From CAZKFN01 sp964552035 (GTDB lineage Bacteria; Bacteroidota; Bacteroidia; Flavobacteriales_E; Vicingaceae): a stretch of DNA of 26,031 nt. The stretch is taken from NCBI GenBank assembly GCA_964552035.1, contig CAZKFN010000024.1, positions 1-26,031 of the forward strand, written 5' to 3'. Positions 1-8,189 of the stretch are shown here, in pieces. Under the pieces are notes generated by a model. It ran no database searches, was not told where the DNA came from, and saw only the letters and a list, made by a program, of their open reading frames with translations. The position numbers were made by a program, and so were the translations under genes. Each line of letters opens with the position of its first letter. Position 1 is the first letter of the stretch.

Positions 1-558
1 TCCATGATATGGGTCTCCTAAATATCGGCGGTTTGGGTTTTCTTCCAACTCTTTTTTCTCAATAGGAGAATATCCTTCTTTTAATTCTAAAGTTCTAGAA
101 GCTCTCAAAAAAAGTTCTGATTTCCCTTCTTTTTTAAGGGTGTTGAGATTAAATACAGAACGGTGTTGTGCATCACTAACCCTAGTAAAAGGTTCAATTC
201 TTTTAATTACATTTAATGTAAATCCTTCGATACTTTGTAGCTCTTCATAAAGTAATAGTCTCCCATTTCTTTTTATGTGATTTAGGAGATTATTAATTTG
301 GAAGTCATTGAGTAAATTAAGTTCTCTAAGTACTTCGGCCGAGGTGTTATTGAGGTTAATTGGATTCTCATAATAATAAAGAAGCTGTTCAAATAGCTCA
401 GTATAATCAGTTTCTATACCCTCTTCAGTCTCATCTAACATAAATTCAATACGCTCCTCAATTATCAAATCTCTTTGATCTGAGTTATTTTGTGCCAGTA
501 GGTTACCACAAGAGTACACCAAGCAAAACCAAAAGAAATAGTATTGCCTTGCCTTCAT
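1..558 (-). CDS. Secreted helix-hairpin-helix (ComEA-like) protein, 3' part missing
   Basis: Open reading frame of 186 codons with an ATG at 558-556, still open at base 1, so the C-terminal part lies outside the window. Residues 1-22 form a signal peptide (aromatic/hydrophobic core ending LLAQ), so export from the cytoplasm is expected. Residues about 66-130 carry the tandem helix-hairpin-helix pattern (INLNNTSAEVLRELNLL, then LLLYEELQSIEGF) typical of ComEA-like DNA-binding modules. Bacteroidota have large secreted proteins of this type whose role is not established; DNA uptake is only a suggestion. It begins 3 bases after the stop of the barrel-like gene at 562-1383, so the two are almost certainly co-transcribed. 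Confidence 0.75.
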   Translation of the reverse strand, partial: MKARQYYFFWFCLVYSCGNLLAQNNSDQRDLIIEERIEFMLDETEEGIETDYTELFEQLLYYYENPINLNNTSAEVLRELNLLNDFQINNLLNHIKRNGRLLLYEELQSIEGFTLNVIKRIEPFTRVSDAQHRSVFNLNTLKKEGKSELFLRASRTLELKEGYSPIEKKELEENPNRRYLGDPYHG

Positions 559-561
559 GAT

Positions 562-1383
562 TTACTTCTTTTTATCGATGCTAAATGAAAGAGAAAGCTC
601 AGGTTTAAATCCCAGTACGTTATGGAAGGAAGAAGAGAAATCCAATACAAAATCATCTAGCAGTAAACCAAAACCAAAGGCTAAGGTAGAAGGAGCGCTA
701 GCATATCCTGCCCTAAGGTAAAAAATATCTAAGGGTTGGTATTCAATTCCGAATTTCAGTTGAGTGGGTTGCTCTATTTCTTTTTCTATTTCAGACATTA
801 GATTTACTTTATCGGAATATAAATAAGCCATTCCCAAACTTATGGAAGTAGGATAACGTTCATCTTGATAATTCCCTCTTTTGGCTCGATTAGGGTTCAT
901 AATTTTTGCTGCTAAAGTCAGCTCATCACTTATTTTAGAAAGTATTCCCACCGTTCCACTAAAAGTAGAGTTGTTCTTATAGCTATTCTCCTTGATTTGT
1001 GTTTGCAAATAGCTCAATTGTATCCCAAGGGAAATATTTTCTCCCAATTGTTGGCCATACGATAGGCCCAATTTGTTTTCACTATATTCCGTATAACCAA
1101 ATTGATTAAAATAGGCTCCAAAAGTTCCACTTTCAATGGGAAGATTTAATACAAGGGTTTTTGTCGCCATTTCATTTAACAAAAAGGGACTTTTATAGGA
1201 GACTCCAGCCCCATAAGTATTCACAAATCCAAGGGCAGAAGGATTGTTTTCTACGGACCAGATATCTTGGTGTATAACAGAGACATTACCCAAAGCATTA
1301 CTTTTAGCACCTATAGAGCCGTTAGAAGCAAAGCTTAACGTTGAAATAAAGAATGAAAGTAAAAGAATTAACTGTTTGTTCAT
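562..1383 (-). CDS. Outer-membrane beta-barrel-like protein (PorV/PorQ-type fold)
   Basis: A 273-residue protein with a signal peptide (residues 1-19, ending SFAS). Its opening has the pattern seen in PorV/PorQ/FadL-like barrels: GSIGAKSNALGNVSV followed by a W/NNPSALG segment. The rest alternates aromatic and polar residues in strand-like stretches with many glycines and ends in an aromatic-rich strand (LSLSFSI), fitting an outer-membrane barrel. It is smaller than PorV and is not the same protein as the PorQ encoded at 21737-22788. It is immediately upstream of the helix-hairpin-helix gene (3-base gap). A good promoter match lies 22 bases upstream of the start. The function is unknown; the family call is by pattern only. 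Confidence 0.65.
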   Translation of the reverse strand: MNKQLILLLSFFISTLSFASNGSIGAKSNALGNVSVIHQDIWSVENNPSALGFVNTYGAGVSYKSPFLLNEMATKTLVLNLPIESGTFGAYFNQFGYTEYSENKLGLSYGQQLGENISLGIQLSYLQTQIKENSYKNNSTFSGTVGILSKISDELTLAAKIMNPNRAKRGNYQDERYPTSISLGMAYLYSDKVNLMSEIEKEIEQPTQLKFGIEYQPLDIFYLRAGYASAPSTLAFGFGLLLDDFVLDFSSSFHNVLGFKPELSLSFSIDKKK

Positions 1384-1404
1384 TATGTATTTAATATGAC
1401 CATT

Positions 1405-1436
1405 TAAAGTTATAAAATAAAAATGCCATTTACAAA
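1405..1436 (-). promoter_or_regulatory. Bacteroidota-type promoter for the barrel-like gene
   Basis: On the minus strand TTTG (1436-1433) is followed after 20 bases by TAACTTTA (1412-1405), matching the Bacteroidota primary-sigma consensus TTTG-N19-21-TAnnTTTG with one mismatch. The start codon at 1383 follows 21 bases later. Confidence 0.5.
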
Positions 1437-1501
1437 AATTAACAAAATAGTTACAGGCGTATATACAATTTTTGGCTTTAATTACTACTGTTATTAATTC
1501 T

Positions 1502-1509
1502 TAACTTTG
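1502..1509 (+). promoter_or_regulatory. -7 promoter element for the dehydrogenase-like gene
   Basis: TAACTTTG is a perfect TAnnTTTG match, 17 bases before the ATG at 1527. No clear TTTG -33 element is present at the usual distance. The same octamer at the same spacing precedes ribBA. Confidence 0.45.
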
Positions 1510-1526
1510 AGAAAAAAGTAAATACT

Positions 1527-2732
1527 ATGCGCATAGGAATCATAAGGGAAGGGAAAATTACGGCAGATAAGCGGGTACCTTTTACACCAGAACAATGTAA
1601 ATTAATCAAGGCTAGATATCCTCAATTGGATTTGGTGGTACAAAAAAGTAGGGTACGTGCTTTTACCGATCAAGAGTATGAATCGGCAGGCGTTGAATTG
1701 GTTGATGATTTGGAAAATGTCGATGTTGTTTTTGGAATAAAAGAGGTGAACATAGAGGATTTACTGGCTGATAAAACCTATTTTTTCTTCTCTCATACCA
1801 TTAAAAAACAGCCTTATAATCGCAAGTTGTTACAAACGGTTCTTCAGCGCAATATTAAGTTAATAGATTATGAGTGTTTAACTGACAGATCTGGAGTTAG
1901 AATCATAGGTTTTGGTCGCTATGCTGGTATAGTAGGTTGTTATAATGGCTTTTTAGCTTATGGAAAAAAGAGTGGAAGGTTTGACTTAAAAGCAGCTCAT
2001 TTGTGTGAAAATAGGGAAGAAATGGAATCCTATTTACCTTATATAAATTTACCTCAAGGATTTAAAGTGATTCTAACAGGTAGAGGTAGAGTGTCTCATG
2101 GAGCTATAGAAGTATTAGGCAAAATTGATATTTCTTATGTTAGCCCAGAAGATTTTTTGGCAAAAACTTTTAAAAAGGCGGTTTATACTCAACTAAATTT
2201 GGAAGATTATTTTAGAAAATTTGATGGTTCTGATTTTGAAGCTTCTGATGTATATCAGAATCCAGAAGATTTTAAAAGTAATTTTATGCCGTATGCAAAG
2301 GTGGCTGATATGTTAATCACAGGTCACTATTGGGATGCAAGAGGGCCTAAGTTTTTAACTGATGATGAGGTTAAATCAAAGGAATTTAAGCTTAGAACCA
2401 TTGCCGATATTAGTTGTGATATTTTAGGACCATTTCCAACAACTGTGAGAGCTTCGACAATAGAGGATCCAATTTATCATATCAATAGAAAAACATTAAA
2501 GGAAGAAGCATCTAATGAGGATAATGTAACGGTTATGGCAGTTGATAATTTGCCTTGTGAGCTACCAAAAGATGCATCCAACGACTTTGGGGAAGAATTG
2601 TTAGAAAAGGTTTTGCCCAACTTATTACGTTCCGATAATGATGCGATTATAGAAAGGGCAGCCCTTACACAATCTGGACGTTTAATGCCGGCCTTTAAAT
2701 ACTTGCAAGATTATGTAGATGGAAAAGAATAG
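1527..2732 (+). CDS. NAD(P)-dependent oxidoreductase, saccharopine/alanine dehydrogenase family
   Basis: A 401-residue member of the alanine dehydrogenase/transhydrogenase N-terminal family. The opening IREGKITADKRVPFTPEQ carries the conserved Lys-Arg pair (K15, R16). The segment FFFSHTIKKQ, the following DYECL and then GFGRYAGIVG resemble lysine-forming saccharopine dehydrogenase more than alanine dehydrogenase. A nucleotide-binding loop is visible as LTGRGRVSHGA (about residues 183-193). Family knowledge predicts reversible NAD-linked oxidation of an amino-acid-like substrate; the actual substrate cannot be read from the sequence. It is monocistronic and converges on purE with only 5 bases between the stops. 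Confidence 0.8.
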   Translation: MRIGIIREGKITADKRVPFTPEQCKLIKARYPQLDLVVQKSRVRAFTDQEYESAGVELVDDLENVDVVFGIKEVNIEDLLADKTYFFFSHTIKKQPYNRKLLQTVLQRNIKLIDYECLTDRSGVRIIGFGRYAGIVGCYNGFLAYGKKSGRFDLKAAHLCENREEMESYLPYINLPQGFKVILTGRGRVSHGAIEVLGKIDISYVSPEDFLAKTFKKAVYTQLNLEDYFRKFDGSDFEASDVYQNPEDFKSNFMPYAKVADMLITGHYWDARGPKFLTDDEVKSKEFKLRTIADISCDILGPFPTTVRASTIEDPIYHINRKTLKEEASNEDNVTVMAVDNLPCELPKDASNDFGEELLEKVLPNLLRSDNDAIIERAALTQSGRLMPAFKYLQDYVDGKE

Positions 2733-2737
2733 CAGTA

Positions 2738-3226
2738 TTACCCCTGAATGTCTTTATTCATTTGGGCTACTTTATCAATTAGGCCTTTCTTGAACTCTTC
2801 TAATTTACCCTCCAGTTCCTTATCAGAAATAGCGGCAATTTGACAAGCTAAAATAGCTGCGTTTTTTGCTCCGTCTAAAGCTACAGTTGCAACAGGTACT
2901 CCTGAGGGCATTTGTAGAATTGATAATACAGAATCCCAACCGTCTATTGAGTTTCTCGACTTTATGGGTACGCCAATTACAGGTAGAGTAGTGGAAGCAG
3001 CAACCATTCCCGGCAGGTGTGCCGCTCCACCTGCTGCAGCTATAATCACCTTAAATCCATTAGACTTAGCTTCTTTAGCATACTGGAGCATAAGCTCAGG
3101 GGTTCGATGTGCTGAAACAATAGAAACTTCGTGATTGACTCCCATTTCTTCTAAAAAGTCAACAGCCTCTGACATGACTTTCATATCAGAACTGCTGCCC
3201 ATAATGATTCCAATTTTTGCTTTCAT
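2738..3226 (-). CDS. purE: 5-(carboxyamino)imidazole ribonucleotide mutase PurE
   Basis: Class I PurE, which converts N5-CAIR to CAIR in de novo purine synthesis in the cytoplasm. Counted from the chosen start, the family motifs are GSSSD (10-14), SAHRTP (38-43) and AGGAAHLPG (65-73). The frame is open from an ATG at 3247, but that would overlap purK by 14 bases and add seven residues that do not look like family sequence. The ATG at 3226 gives MKAKIGIIMGSSSD, the usual PurE opening, 162 residues, and a 7-base gap after the purK stop. It forms an operon with purK, which supplies its substrate. Confidence 0.93.
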   Translation of the reverse strand: MKAKIGIIMGSSSDMKVMSEAVDFLEEMGVNHEVSIVSAHRTPELMLQYAKEAKSNGFKVIIAAAGGAAHLPGMVAASTTLPVIGVPIKSRNSIDGWDSVLSILQMPSGVPVATVALDGAKNAAILACQIAAISDKELEGKLEEFKKGLIDKVAQMNKDIQG

Positions 3227-3233
3227 AATCTTA

Positions 3234-4382
3234 TTATTTTCTTGCACTTACTTTGGCTGCATTTTTTATATCTTTTGCAATTGCTTTTGCTTTTTCTAAG
3301 TCTTTGTTAATAATCGTTACGTGCCCCATTTTCCTAAAAGGCTTTACGGTAGTTTTACCGTATAAATGAGGATAAACTCCAGCTAAACTTAATAAGCTTT
3401 TCATGCCTGAATAGTAGGCTTCACCATGGGCATTTTCATTTCCTAAAAGGTTGACCATAACAGAGGGCATAATAATATCGGTATTTCCCAAAGGTAGGTT
3501 GAGTATAGCTCTTAAATGCTGTGCAAATTGAGAAGTGTAATTCCCCTCAATACTTTGATGTCCACTGTTGTGTGTTCTTGGAGCAACTTCATTAACCATT
3601 AACTTCCCTTTTTTATTAAGAAACATTTCAACAGCAAGAATTCCAACCATATCTAATTTCTCAATTAATTTGTGGGCTAAATCGTAAGCTCTTTTTTCTA
3701 TTTCCTTTGAAACAGCAGCTGGAGAAAATAAGAACTCTACCATGTTGGCTTTTTCATTGAACTCCATCTCTACCAAAGGAAAATGTACAATTTCCCCACT
3801 TTCATTTCTAGCTACAATAACAGAAAGTTCTTTGTCTAAATCCACTGCTTCTTCTATTACTGAAGGTGCATCAAAAGCCTTATGTAAATCCTCTTTCGAT
3901 TGAAGTAATTGAACTCCATAGCCGTCATATCCTGATGTTCTCAATTTTTGAAAAACAGGGAAATTGATGGTTAAATCTTCGATTTCACTTTTGCGCTCTA
4001 TTAACGCATATGGAGAGGTTGGGAAATCGTTTTTTTGATAAAATTGCTTTTGTAATCCTTTATCTTGTATTAACTTGAGAACCGCAGCTTGAGGGAAAAC
4101 TTTTTTCCCTTCTTTTTCTAATTTTTCTAAGGCATTGGCATTAACATCTTCAAACTCTATGGTGATGACATCTTTATCTTTACCAAATTCATATACCGTA
4201 TCAAAATCTTTAAAATCTCCCTGAACAAACTCACTGGCTAAACTTCTACATGGAGCATCAGCAGAAGGGTCGAGAATAGAAATATGCAAGTTTAAATTGT
4301 AGGCTTCCTGTAAGGTCATTCTCCCTAATTGGCCGCCACCTAGAATACCTATTTTGAAGTTGGGATGGTGAATATTTTTCAT
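3234..4382 (-). CDS. purK: 5-(carboxyamino)imidazole ribonucleotide synthase PurK
   Basis: ATP-grasp enzyme of 382 residues that carboxylates AIR to N5-CAIR using ATP and bicarbonate, the step before PurE. The N-terminal ILGGGQLGRM (13-22), the ATP-grasp glycine loop GYDGYG (151-156) and the C-terminal NEVAPRTHNSGH (264-275) are all PurK hallmarks, and the length is normal for the family. It is the first gene of the purK-purE operon and is divergent from the purine-salvage fusion gene across 207 bases. A perfect -7 element (TACTTTTG) lies 21 bases upstream of its start. Confidence 0.95.
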   Translation of the reverse strand: MKNIHHPNFKIGILGGGQLGRMTLQEAYNLNLHISILDPSADAPCRSLASEFVQGDFKDFDTVYEFGKDKDVITIEFEDVNANALEKLEKEGKKVFPQAAVLKLIQDKGLQKQFYQKNDFPTSPYALIERKSEIEDLTINFPVFQKLRTSGYDGYGVQLLQSKEDLHKAFDAPSVIEEAVDLDKELSVIVARNESGEIVHFPLVEMEFNEKANMVEFLFSPAAVSKEIEKRAYDLAHKLIEKLDMVGILAVEMFLNKKGKLMVNEVAPRTHNSGHQSIEGNYTSQFAQHLRAILNLPLGNTDIIMPSVMVNLLGNENAHGEAYYSGMKSLLSLAGVYPHLYGKTTVKPFRKMGHVTIINKDLEKAKAIAKDIKNAAKVSARK

Positions 4383-4403
4383 TCGATTTTATAGATTAAA
4401 AAA

Positions 4404-4411
4404 CAAAAGTA
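4404..4411 (-). promoter_or_regulatory. -7 promoter element for purK-purE
   Basis: Minus-strand TACTTTTG (4411-4404) matches TAnnTTTG and ends 21 bases before the purK ATG. I do not see a convincing -33 TTTG. Confidence 0.45.
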
Positions 4412-4589
4412 ATAAGACTAAAGGACATAATTTTTAAAGCTAATGTAATTCCAAGTTATTATATCTTTTAAGTAAAGAGAAAATCAATTAAAAATAGAGA
4501 GACCAATTATAGAGGAGGATAGTTCTTGAGTAGCATGATATTAAAGATTAGATTGTTGAAAATAATATTTTTAAAAAGGATATACATTA

Positions 4590-5756
4590 ATGGTTAACTT
4601 TGCACTTTTTAAAAGTAAAGTAGATTTGGAGAAGATAAGAGTTCAGGATAAGATTTTCGAATTATATAAAAAGGAAGAAGAGCTTACAACAGCCATTAAA
4701 AGCTTAGCTCAAAAGATTAACACACAGTATATTGGGAAAAGACCCATTTTTATTGGGGTATTAAATGGTTGCTTTTATTTTGCTACGGATCTATTAAAAA
4801 ACCTCAGTATTGAATGTGAGATTTCCTTTGTTAAAGTAGCTTCATATCAAGGATTAAAAACCCAGGGAAGTATCCGTCAATTGTTGGGTTTAGATCAAAG
4901 TATAAAAGATAGGCATGTCATTGTCTTAGAAGATATCATTGACACAGGTTATACGATTCGCTCTGTAGTAGAACAGATTGAAAGCTTAGGCGCCAAATCT
5001 ATTGAGATAGCTACTTTATTATTTAAGCCTGATGTGTATGATGAGAAAATAAAAATTAAATATGTAGCTTTGGAAATTACTTCCAAATTCGTGATTGGCT
5101 ATGGGCTTGATTACCATGGTTTAGGTAGAAATCTAAATCAACTTTATATCTTGTCTGATGTTCAAGAACTAAAAGAAAATAACGAAAGTATGAATATAGT
5201 AATATTTGGACCTCCAGGGGCAGGTAAAGGAACTCAAGCAGAAAAGTTAAAAGAAAAGTACAACTTAAAACATCTTTCTACAGGAGATATTTTAAGAGCA
5301 GAAATTAGCCAAAAAACTGATTTAGGTATAGCCGCTCAAGAATATATGGATAAAGGTGAATTAGTTCCTGATGAGGTAGTAATAGGGATGATTGAAAACA
5401 TTCTCAAAGAAAATAACTCTACCAAGGGTTTTATTTTCGATGGCTTCCCAAGAACAACTGCTCAAGCTAGAGCTCTTGATGAATTGATGAATAACCATAA
5501 CATTAGTATCAACCATATGCTATCTCTTGAAGTAGATGACGAAGAGCTCGTAGCTAGAATAATCCAAAGAGGAAAGGATTTAGGGAGAAGCGATGATAGA
5601 AATGAATCCATTATTTACAATAGAATCTTAACCTATAATCAAAAAACAGCTCCTTTAAAAAAGTACTATAACGACCAAGGGAAATATCACAAAATAGAAG
5701 GAGTAGGAACCATCGATGAAGTGTTTCATAGATTGACCACAGTTATAGATAGCTAA
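4590..5756 (+). CDS. adk: Fusion of hypoxanthine phosphoribosyltransferase and adenylate kinase
   Basis: One 388-codon frame encodes two complete enzymes. Residues about 14-195 are a type I phosphoribosyltransferase of the HPRT kind: LNGC loop (58-61) and PRPP-binding VIVLEDIIDTGYT (110-122). It would make IMP from hypoxanthine and PRPP. Residues 201-388, starting at an internal Met, are a short-lid adenylate kinase: P-loop GPPGAGKGT (207-215), STGD (230-233), FDGFPRT (283-289) and GRSDD (332-336), with no zinc-type lid. It would interconvert ATP, AMP and ADP. I believe such fusions occur in other Bacteroidota, but cannot check here. Start choice is uncertain: a strong -7 element covers codons 2-5, and TTG at 4626 would give MEKIRVQDK, closer to the usual HPRT opening. 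The ATG at 4590 is kept as the longest frame. Confidence 0.9.
   Translation: MVNFALFKSKVDLEKIRVQDKIFELYKKEEELTTAIKSLAQKINTQYIGKRPIFIGVLNGCFYFATDLLKNLSIECEISFVKVASYQGLKTQGSIRQLLGLDQSIKDRHVIVLEDIIDTGYTIRSVVEQIESLGAKSIEIATLLFKPDVYDEKIKIKYVALEITSKFVIGYGLDYHGLGRNLNQLYILSDVQELKENNESMNIVIFGPPGAGKGTQAEKLKEKYNLKHLSTGDILRAEISQKTDLGIAAQEYMDKGELVPDEVVIGMIENILKENNSTKGFIFDGFPRTTAQARALDELMNNHNISINHMLSLEVDDEELVARIIQRGKDLGRSDDRNESIIYNRILTYNQKTAPLKKYYNDQGKYHKIEGVGTIDEVFHRLTTVIDS
4595..4602 (+). promoter_or_regulatory. -7 promoter element inside the annotated start of the HPRT-Adk gene
   Basis: TAACTTTG, followed by CAC, is a perfect -7 match and shares its TTTGCAC continuation with the rpsA promoter at 24818. 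It lies five bases after the upstream ATG. If used, the message would start downstream of the ATG at 4590, making the TTG at 4626 (23 bases further on) the likely start. Confidence 0.45.
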
Positions 5757-5762
5757 ATAAGC

Positions 5763-6602
5763 TTAATTTATTTTCTCTAAAACATAAAAGTTCTCATTGA
5801 GAATTAAGTCTCTAGCAAGTCGAATGGGATTGTGGTATTTTTTAGAGAGTTTAAAATAATCTTGTTGGTCTCTAACTTTATAATTTTCTAAATCATGGTA
5901 ATATGAATCTGGAATAGTTTGATAATTACGCCTATCTTTTTCAGAAACGTTTTTATTAAGGAAATTAATGAGGTTTTGATAGGCTGTAGTTGTTCTTAAT
6001 TCATCTTTAAATGAAGCACTACCAATAAAGTCTCCTTTCTGTTGAATGCTGTTGAAAAAACTAAACAACTGCTGTGTTTCTTCTTTATCTAGGAAGAAAA
6101 GGACCCCTTCCACCAAAATAAAACAAGATTTATTGCCTTTTATTTGTCGGATTTTTTCTTTTAGGCTATGTGTATAATCCTGACTAAAATCAACACCTAT
6201 ACGATGTACTTTTCTATAGGGAATTTTATTTTGCTCTTGCCATTCTTTTATTTTCAAATTCTTAAAATCGAGCACTTCTGTTTTATCGATTTCTATGTGA
6301 ATTATTTCTTCATCAATTAGGTAGGGATACATGCTAAATCCACAACCAAAATTGAGAAGTACCTCAATTTTATTTTCTTGGATTAATCCTTTAATTGTAT
6401 CTAAAAAATAGCTATTTCTTAGACAATGACTATACACTTCCTCAGTAGAGACTTCTTGCAGGTATTGTTTAATCCATTTTTCGTTGGCTTGGCTGTTCCA
6501 CAATTTTGCATATACATCTTGGCCCAAGTCCTCATCATAAGAACGGAAATTTGAAATTAAAAATGCAGTATGATGGATTTGTATATTCTCTTTTTCTCCC
6601 AT
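5763..6602 (-). CDS. Class I SAM-dependent methyltransferase, leucine carboxyl methyltransferase (LCMT) family
   Basis: A 279-residue cytoplasmic protein. The SAM-binding motif is VLLNFGCGFSMYPYL (81-95), followed by the acidic second motif IHIEID (101-106). FILVEGVLFFLDKEE (161-175) is the equivalent of the AEG-LMYL segment that marks the LCMT family; an R/Y-containing stretch (LRNSYFLD, 61-68) precedes motif I as usual. In bacteria these enzymes act on varied O- or carboxyl acceptors, and the substrate cannot be inferred here. It is a single gene converging on the HPRT-Adk gene with a 6-base gap, so its position gives no functional hint. A weak -7 match (TATCTTTA, minus 6632-6625) lies upstream. 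Confidence 0.72.
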   Translation of the reverse strand: MGEKENIQIHHTAFLISNFRSYDEDLGQDVYAKLWNSQANEKWIKQYLQEVSTEEVYSHCLRNSYFLDTIKGLIQENKIEVLLNFGCGFSMYPYLIDEEIIHIEIDKTEVLDFKNLKIKEWQEQNKIPYRKVHRIGVDFSQDYTHSLKEKIRQIKGNKSCFILVEGVLFFLDKEETQQLFSFFNSIQQKGDFIGSASFKDELRTTTAYQNLINFLNKNVSEKDRRNYQTIPDSYYHDLENYKVRDQQDYFKLSKKYHNPIRLARDLILNENFYVLEKIN

Positions 6603-6735
6603 TTCTTTACCCTATTTCTGTGTTTAAAGATAATTAAAAAGCATTGTTTTAAATCTTATCTTTCAAAAAACTTAACTTCCTTTATAAGATAAGTTTCTTG
6701 TAAAAAAGAGAAGTGTTATATTTAGGATAAATAAA

Positions 6736-7245
6736 ATGAAGAATTTTTCAAAAAATAATAAAAAGCATATGCTGTATGAAGAGGATAGGAAGCATTTACA
6801 ACATTGTTTACAGTTAGCCAAAGAGGCTGTTGAAGCAGGAGATCAGCCATTTGGTTCTGTGTTGGTAGATAAAAATGGAAAAGTACTAGCAAGTGAACGC
6901 AATAGGATTAATGAGTTAAATCAATTAGCTCATCCAGAATATGTATTAGCCGATTGGGCATTAAATAACTTGAGTAGAGAAGAGAGAAAGAGTGCAACGA
7001 TGTATACCAGTGGAGAGCATTGTCCTATGTGTGCTGCTGCACATGGTTGGGCTGAAATTGGAAGGATAGTTTACATCGCTTCAGCTAAACAACTGTCTGA
7101 ATGGCTGACTGAGTTTGGGGTTAAAGAAAGCTCTATTTATTTCATACCCGTTCAACAAGTGATTAAAGAGGTTGAGGTGGTTGGTCCTGTGGAAGAATAT
7201 GTTGAAGAAATTAGAGCGCTTCACCTTGAGTACCATAAAAAATAG
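6736..7245 (+). CDS. Nucleoside/base deaminase, zinc-dependent CDA family
   Basis: A 169-residue cytidine-deaminase-fold enzyme that should hydrolyse an amino group from a nucleobase or nucleoside. The zinc site is visible as HPE (66-68, with Glu68 the expected proton shuttle) and SGEHCPMC (92-99, Cys96 and Cys99). DQPFGSVLV (36-44) is the typical substrate-side strand. The second motif residue is Pro instead of the common Ala (HAE), as in a known bacterial subgroup that also has the GEHCPMCAAAHGW string. It may be related to guanine or adenine deaminases; tRNA adenosine deaminase is less likely. Met12 (6769) is an alternative start. An imperfect promoter (TTG 6698-6700, TATATTTA 6717-6724) precedes it. 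Confidence 0.8.
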   Translation: MKNFSKNNKKHMLYEEDRKHLQHCLQLAKEAVEAGDQPFGSVLVDKNGKVLASERNRINELNQLAHPEYVLADWALNNLSREERKSATMYTSGEHCPMCAAAHGWAEIGRIVYIASAKQLSEWLTEFGVKESSIYFIPVQQVIKEVEVVGPVEEYVEEIRALHLEYHKK

Positions 7246-7250
7246 TCAAA

Positions 7251-8126
7251 TTAGTCCGTGTTGCTGGGTTCAATATGTATGAGGACATGGCTAATTTCTG
7301 GTAGCTTTTTCATCAGATGATGTTTAAGTAGATGAGAAATTTCATGCCCTTTCTTTACAGTAACGGTAGCATCGACAATAGCGTGTAAGTCAACTTGAAA
7401 TTTCATTCCCGACTTACGGATAAAACATTTTTCTGTATCTAGGACACCTTCCACTTCTACAGAAATTTTTTTTATTTCCAACACCAAATCCTCGTACAAA
7501 TGTTCATCCATAATCTCACCTAGGGCAGGTCTAAAAATAAGGTAGCTGTTGTATAAAATTATAGCGGATGCAAAAAGCGCAGCCCAATCGTCGGCTGCTT
7601 CATATTCTTCTCCAAGCCATAGTGCAATTGAAATTCCAATAAAGGCAGCAATAGAAGTTATAGCATCACTTCTATGATGCCATGCGTCTGCCTTTAGAGA
7701 AGTACTGTTGGTTTTTTTACTGCTTTTTATTACAATTCTATAAGAGATTTCCTTCCATAAGATAATTCCTCCTAGGACATATAAAGTCCATGGTTTGGGT
7801 AAATCATGAGGGGTGTTGATGTTTTCAATACTTTTATAGGCAATGATAACTGCTGAAACCACTAAAAATGCAACCACTAAAAAGGTAACTAAGGGCTCTA
7901 TTTTTCCATGTCCATAAGGATGATTGTCATCTGCAGGTCGTTTGGCATATTTAAGGCCTAATAAGACCAATAAGGAAGAAAATACATCAGCTGTGGATTC
8001 TGTAGCATCAGCTATCAAGGCATAGGAATTCCCAAAGAAACCAGCCAGGCCTTTAATTAAAGCAAGGAAAAAGTTTCCAAAAATGCTAAAATAAGCCGTA
8101 CGTGTAGCGGTATTATCCTTTTTCAT
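7251..8126 (-). CDS. Cation diffusion facilitator (CDF) family metal transporter
   Basis: A 291-residue inner-membrane protein with about six hydrophobic segments in residues 10-200 and a soluble ferredoxin-like C-terminal domain. The CDF signature runs through NSYALIADATESTADV, and HPYGHGKIE (69-77) is the diagnostic cytoplasmic loop. The transmembrane metal site is read as E43-xxx-D47 in TM2 and H150-xxx-D154 in TM5. Using Glu rather than Asp or His at the first position leaves metal choice open (Zn, Fe, Mn or Cd). The C-terminal domain ends with HVLIHIEP, as in cytosolic dimerisation domains. It probably exports divalent cations in exchange for protons. The rtcB-like gene lies upstream on the same strand, 63 bases away. 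Confidence 0.88.
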   Translation of the reverse strand: MKKDNTATRTAYFSIFGNFFLALIKGLAGFFGNSYALIADATESTADVFSSLLVLLGLKYAKRPADDNHPYGHGKIEPLVTFLVVAFLVVSAVIIAYKSIENINTPHDLPKPWTLYVLGGIILWKEISYRIVIKSSKKTNSTSLKADAWHHRSDAITSIAAFIGISIALWLGEEYEAADDWAALFASAIILYNSYLIFRPALGEIMDEHLYEDLVLEIKKISVEVEGVLDTEKCFIRKSGMKFQVDLHAIVDATVTVKKGHEISHLLKHHLMKKLPEISHVLIHIEPSNTD

Positions 8127-8130
8127 AAAT

Positions 8131-8146
8131 ACAAAGATGGCTTTGT
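8131..8146 (-). terminator. Small hairpin between the RtcB-like and CDF genes
   Basis: Perfect 6-base inverted repeat, ACAAAG (8131-8136) and CTTTGT (8141-8146), around a 4-base loop, lying 44 bases past the RtcB-like stop. In the minus direction it is followed by ATTTATG, a weak U tract. It could end the RtcB-like message or lie in the CDF leader. Confidence 0.3.
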
Positions 8147-8189
8147 TTTTATTATTTCATGTTTTATTAAAGAAATAATTTTATAAGGA

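Noticed and set aside
3227..3247. ATG at 3247 as purE start
   Set aside because: Overlaps purK and adds residues unlike the family; ATG at 3226 gives the standard opening.
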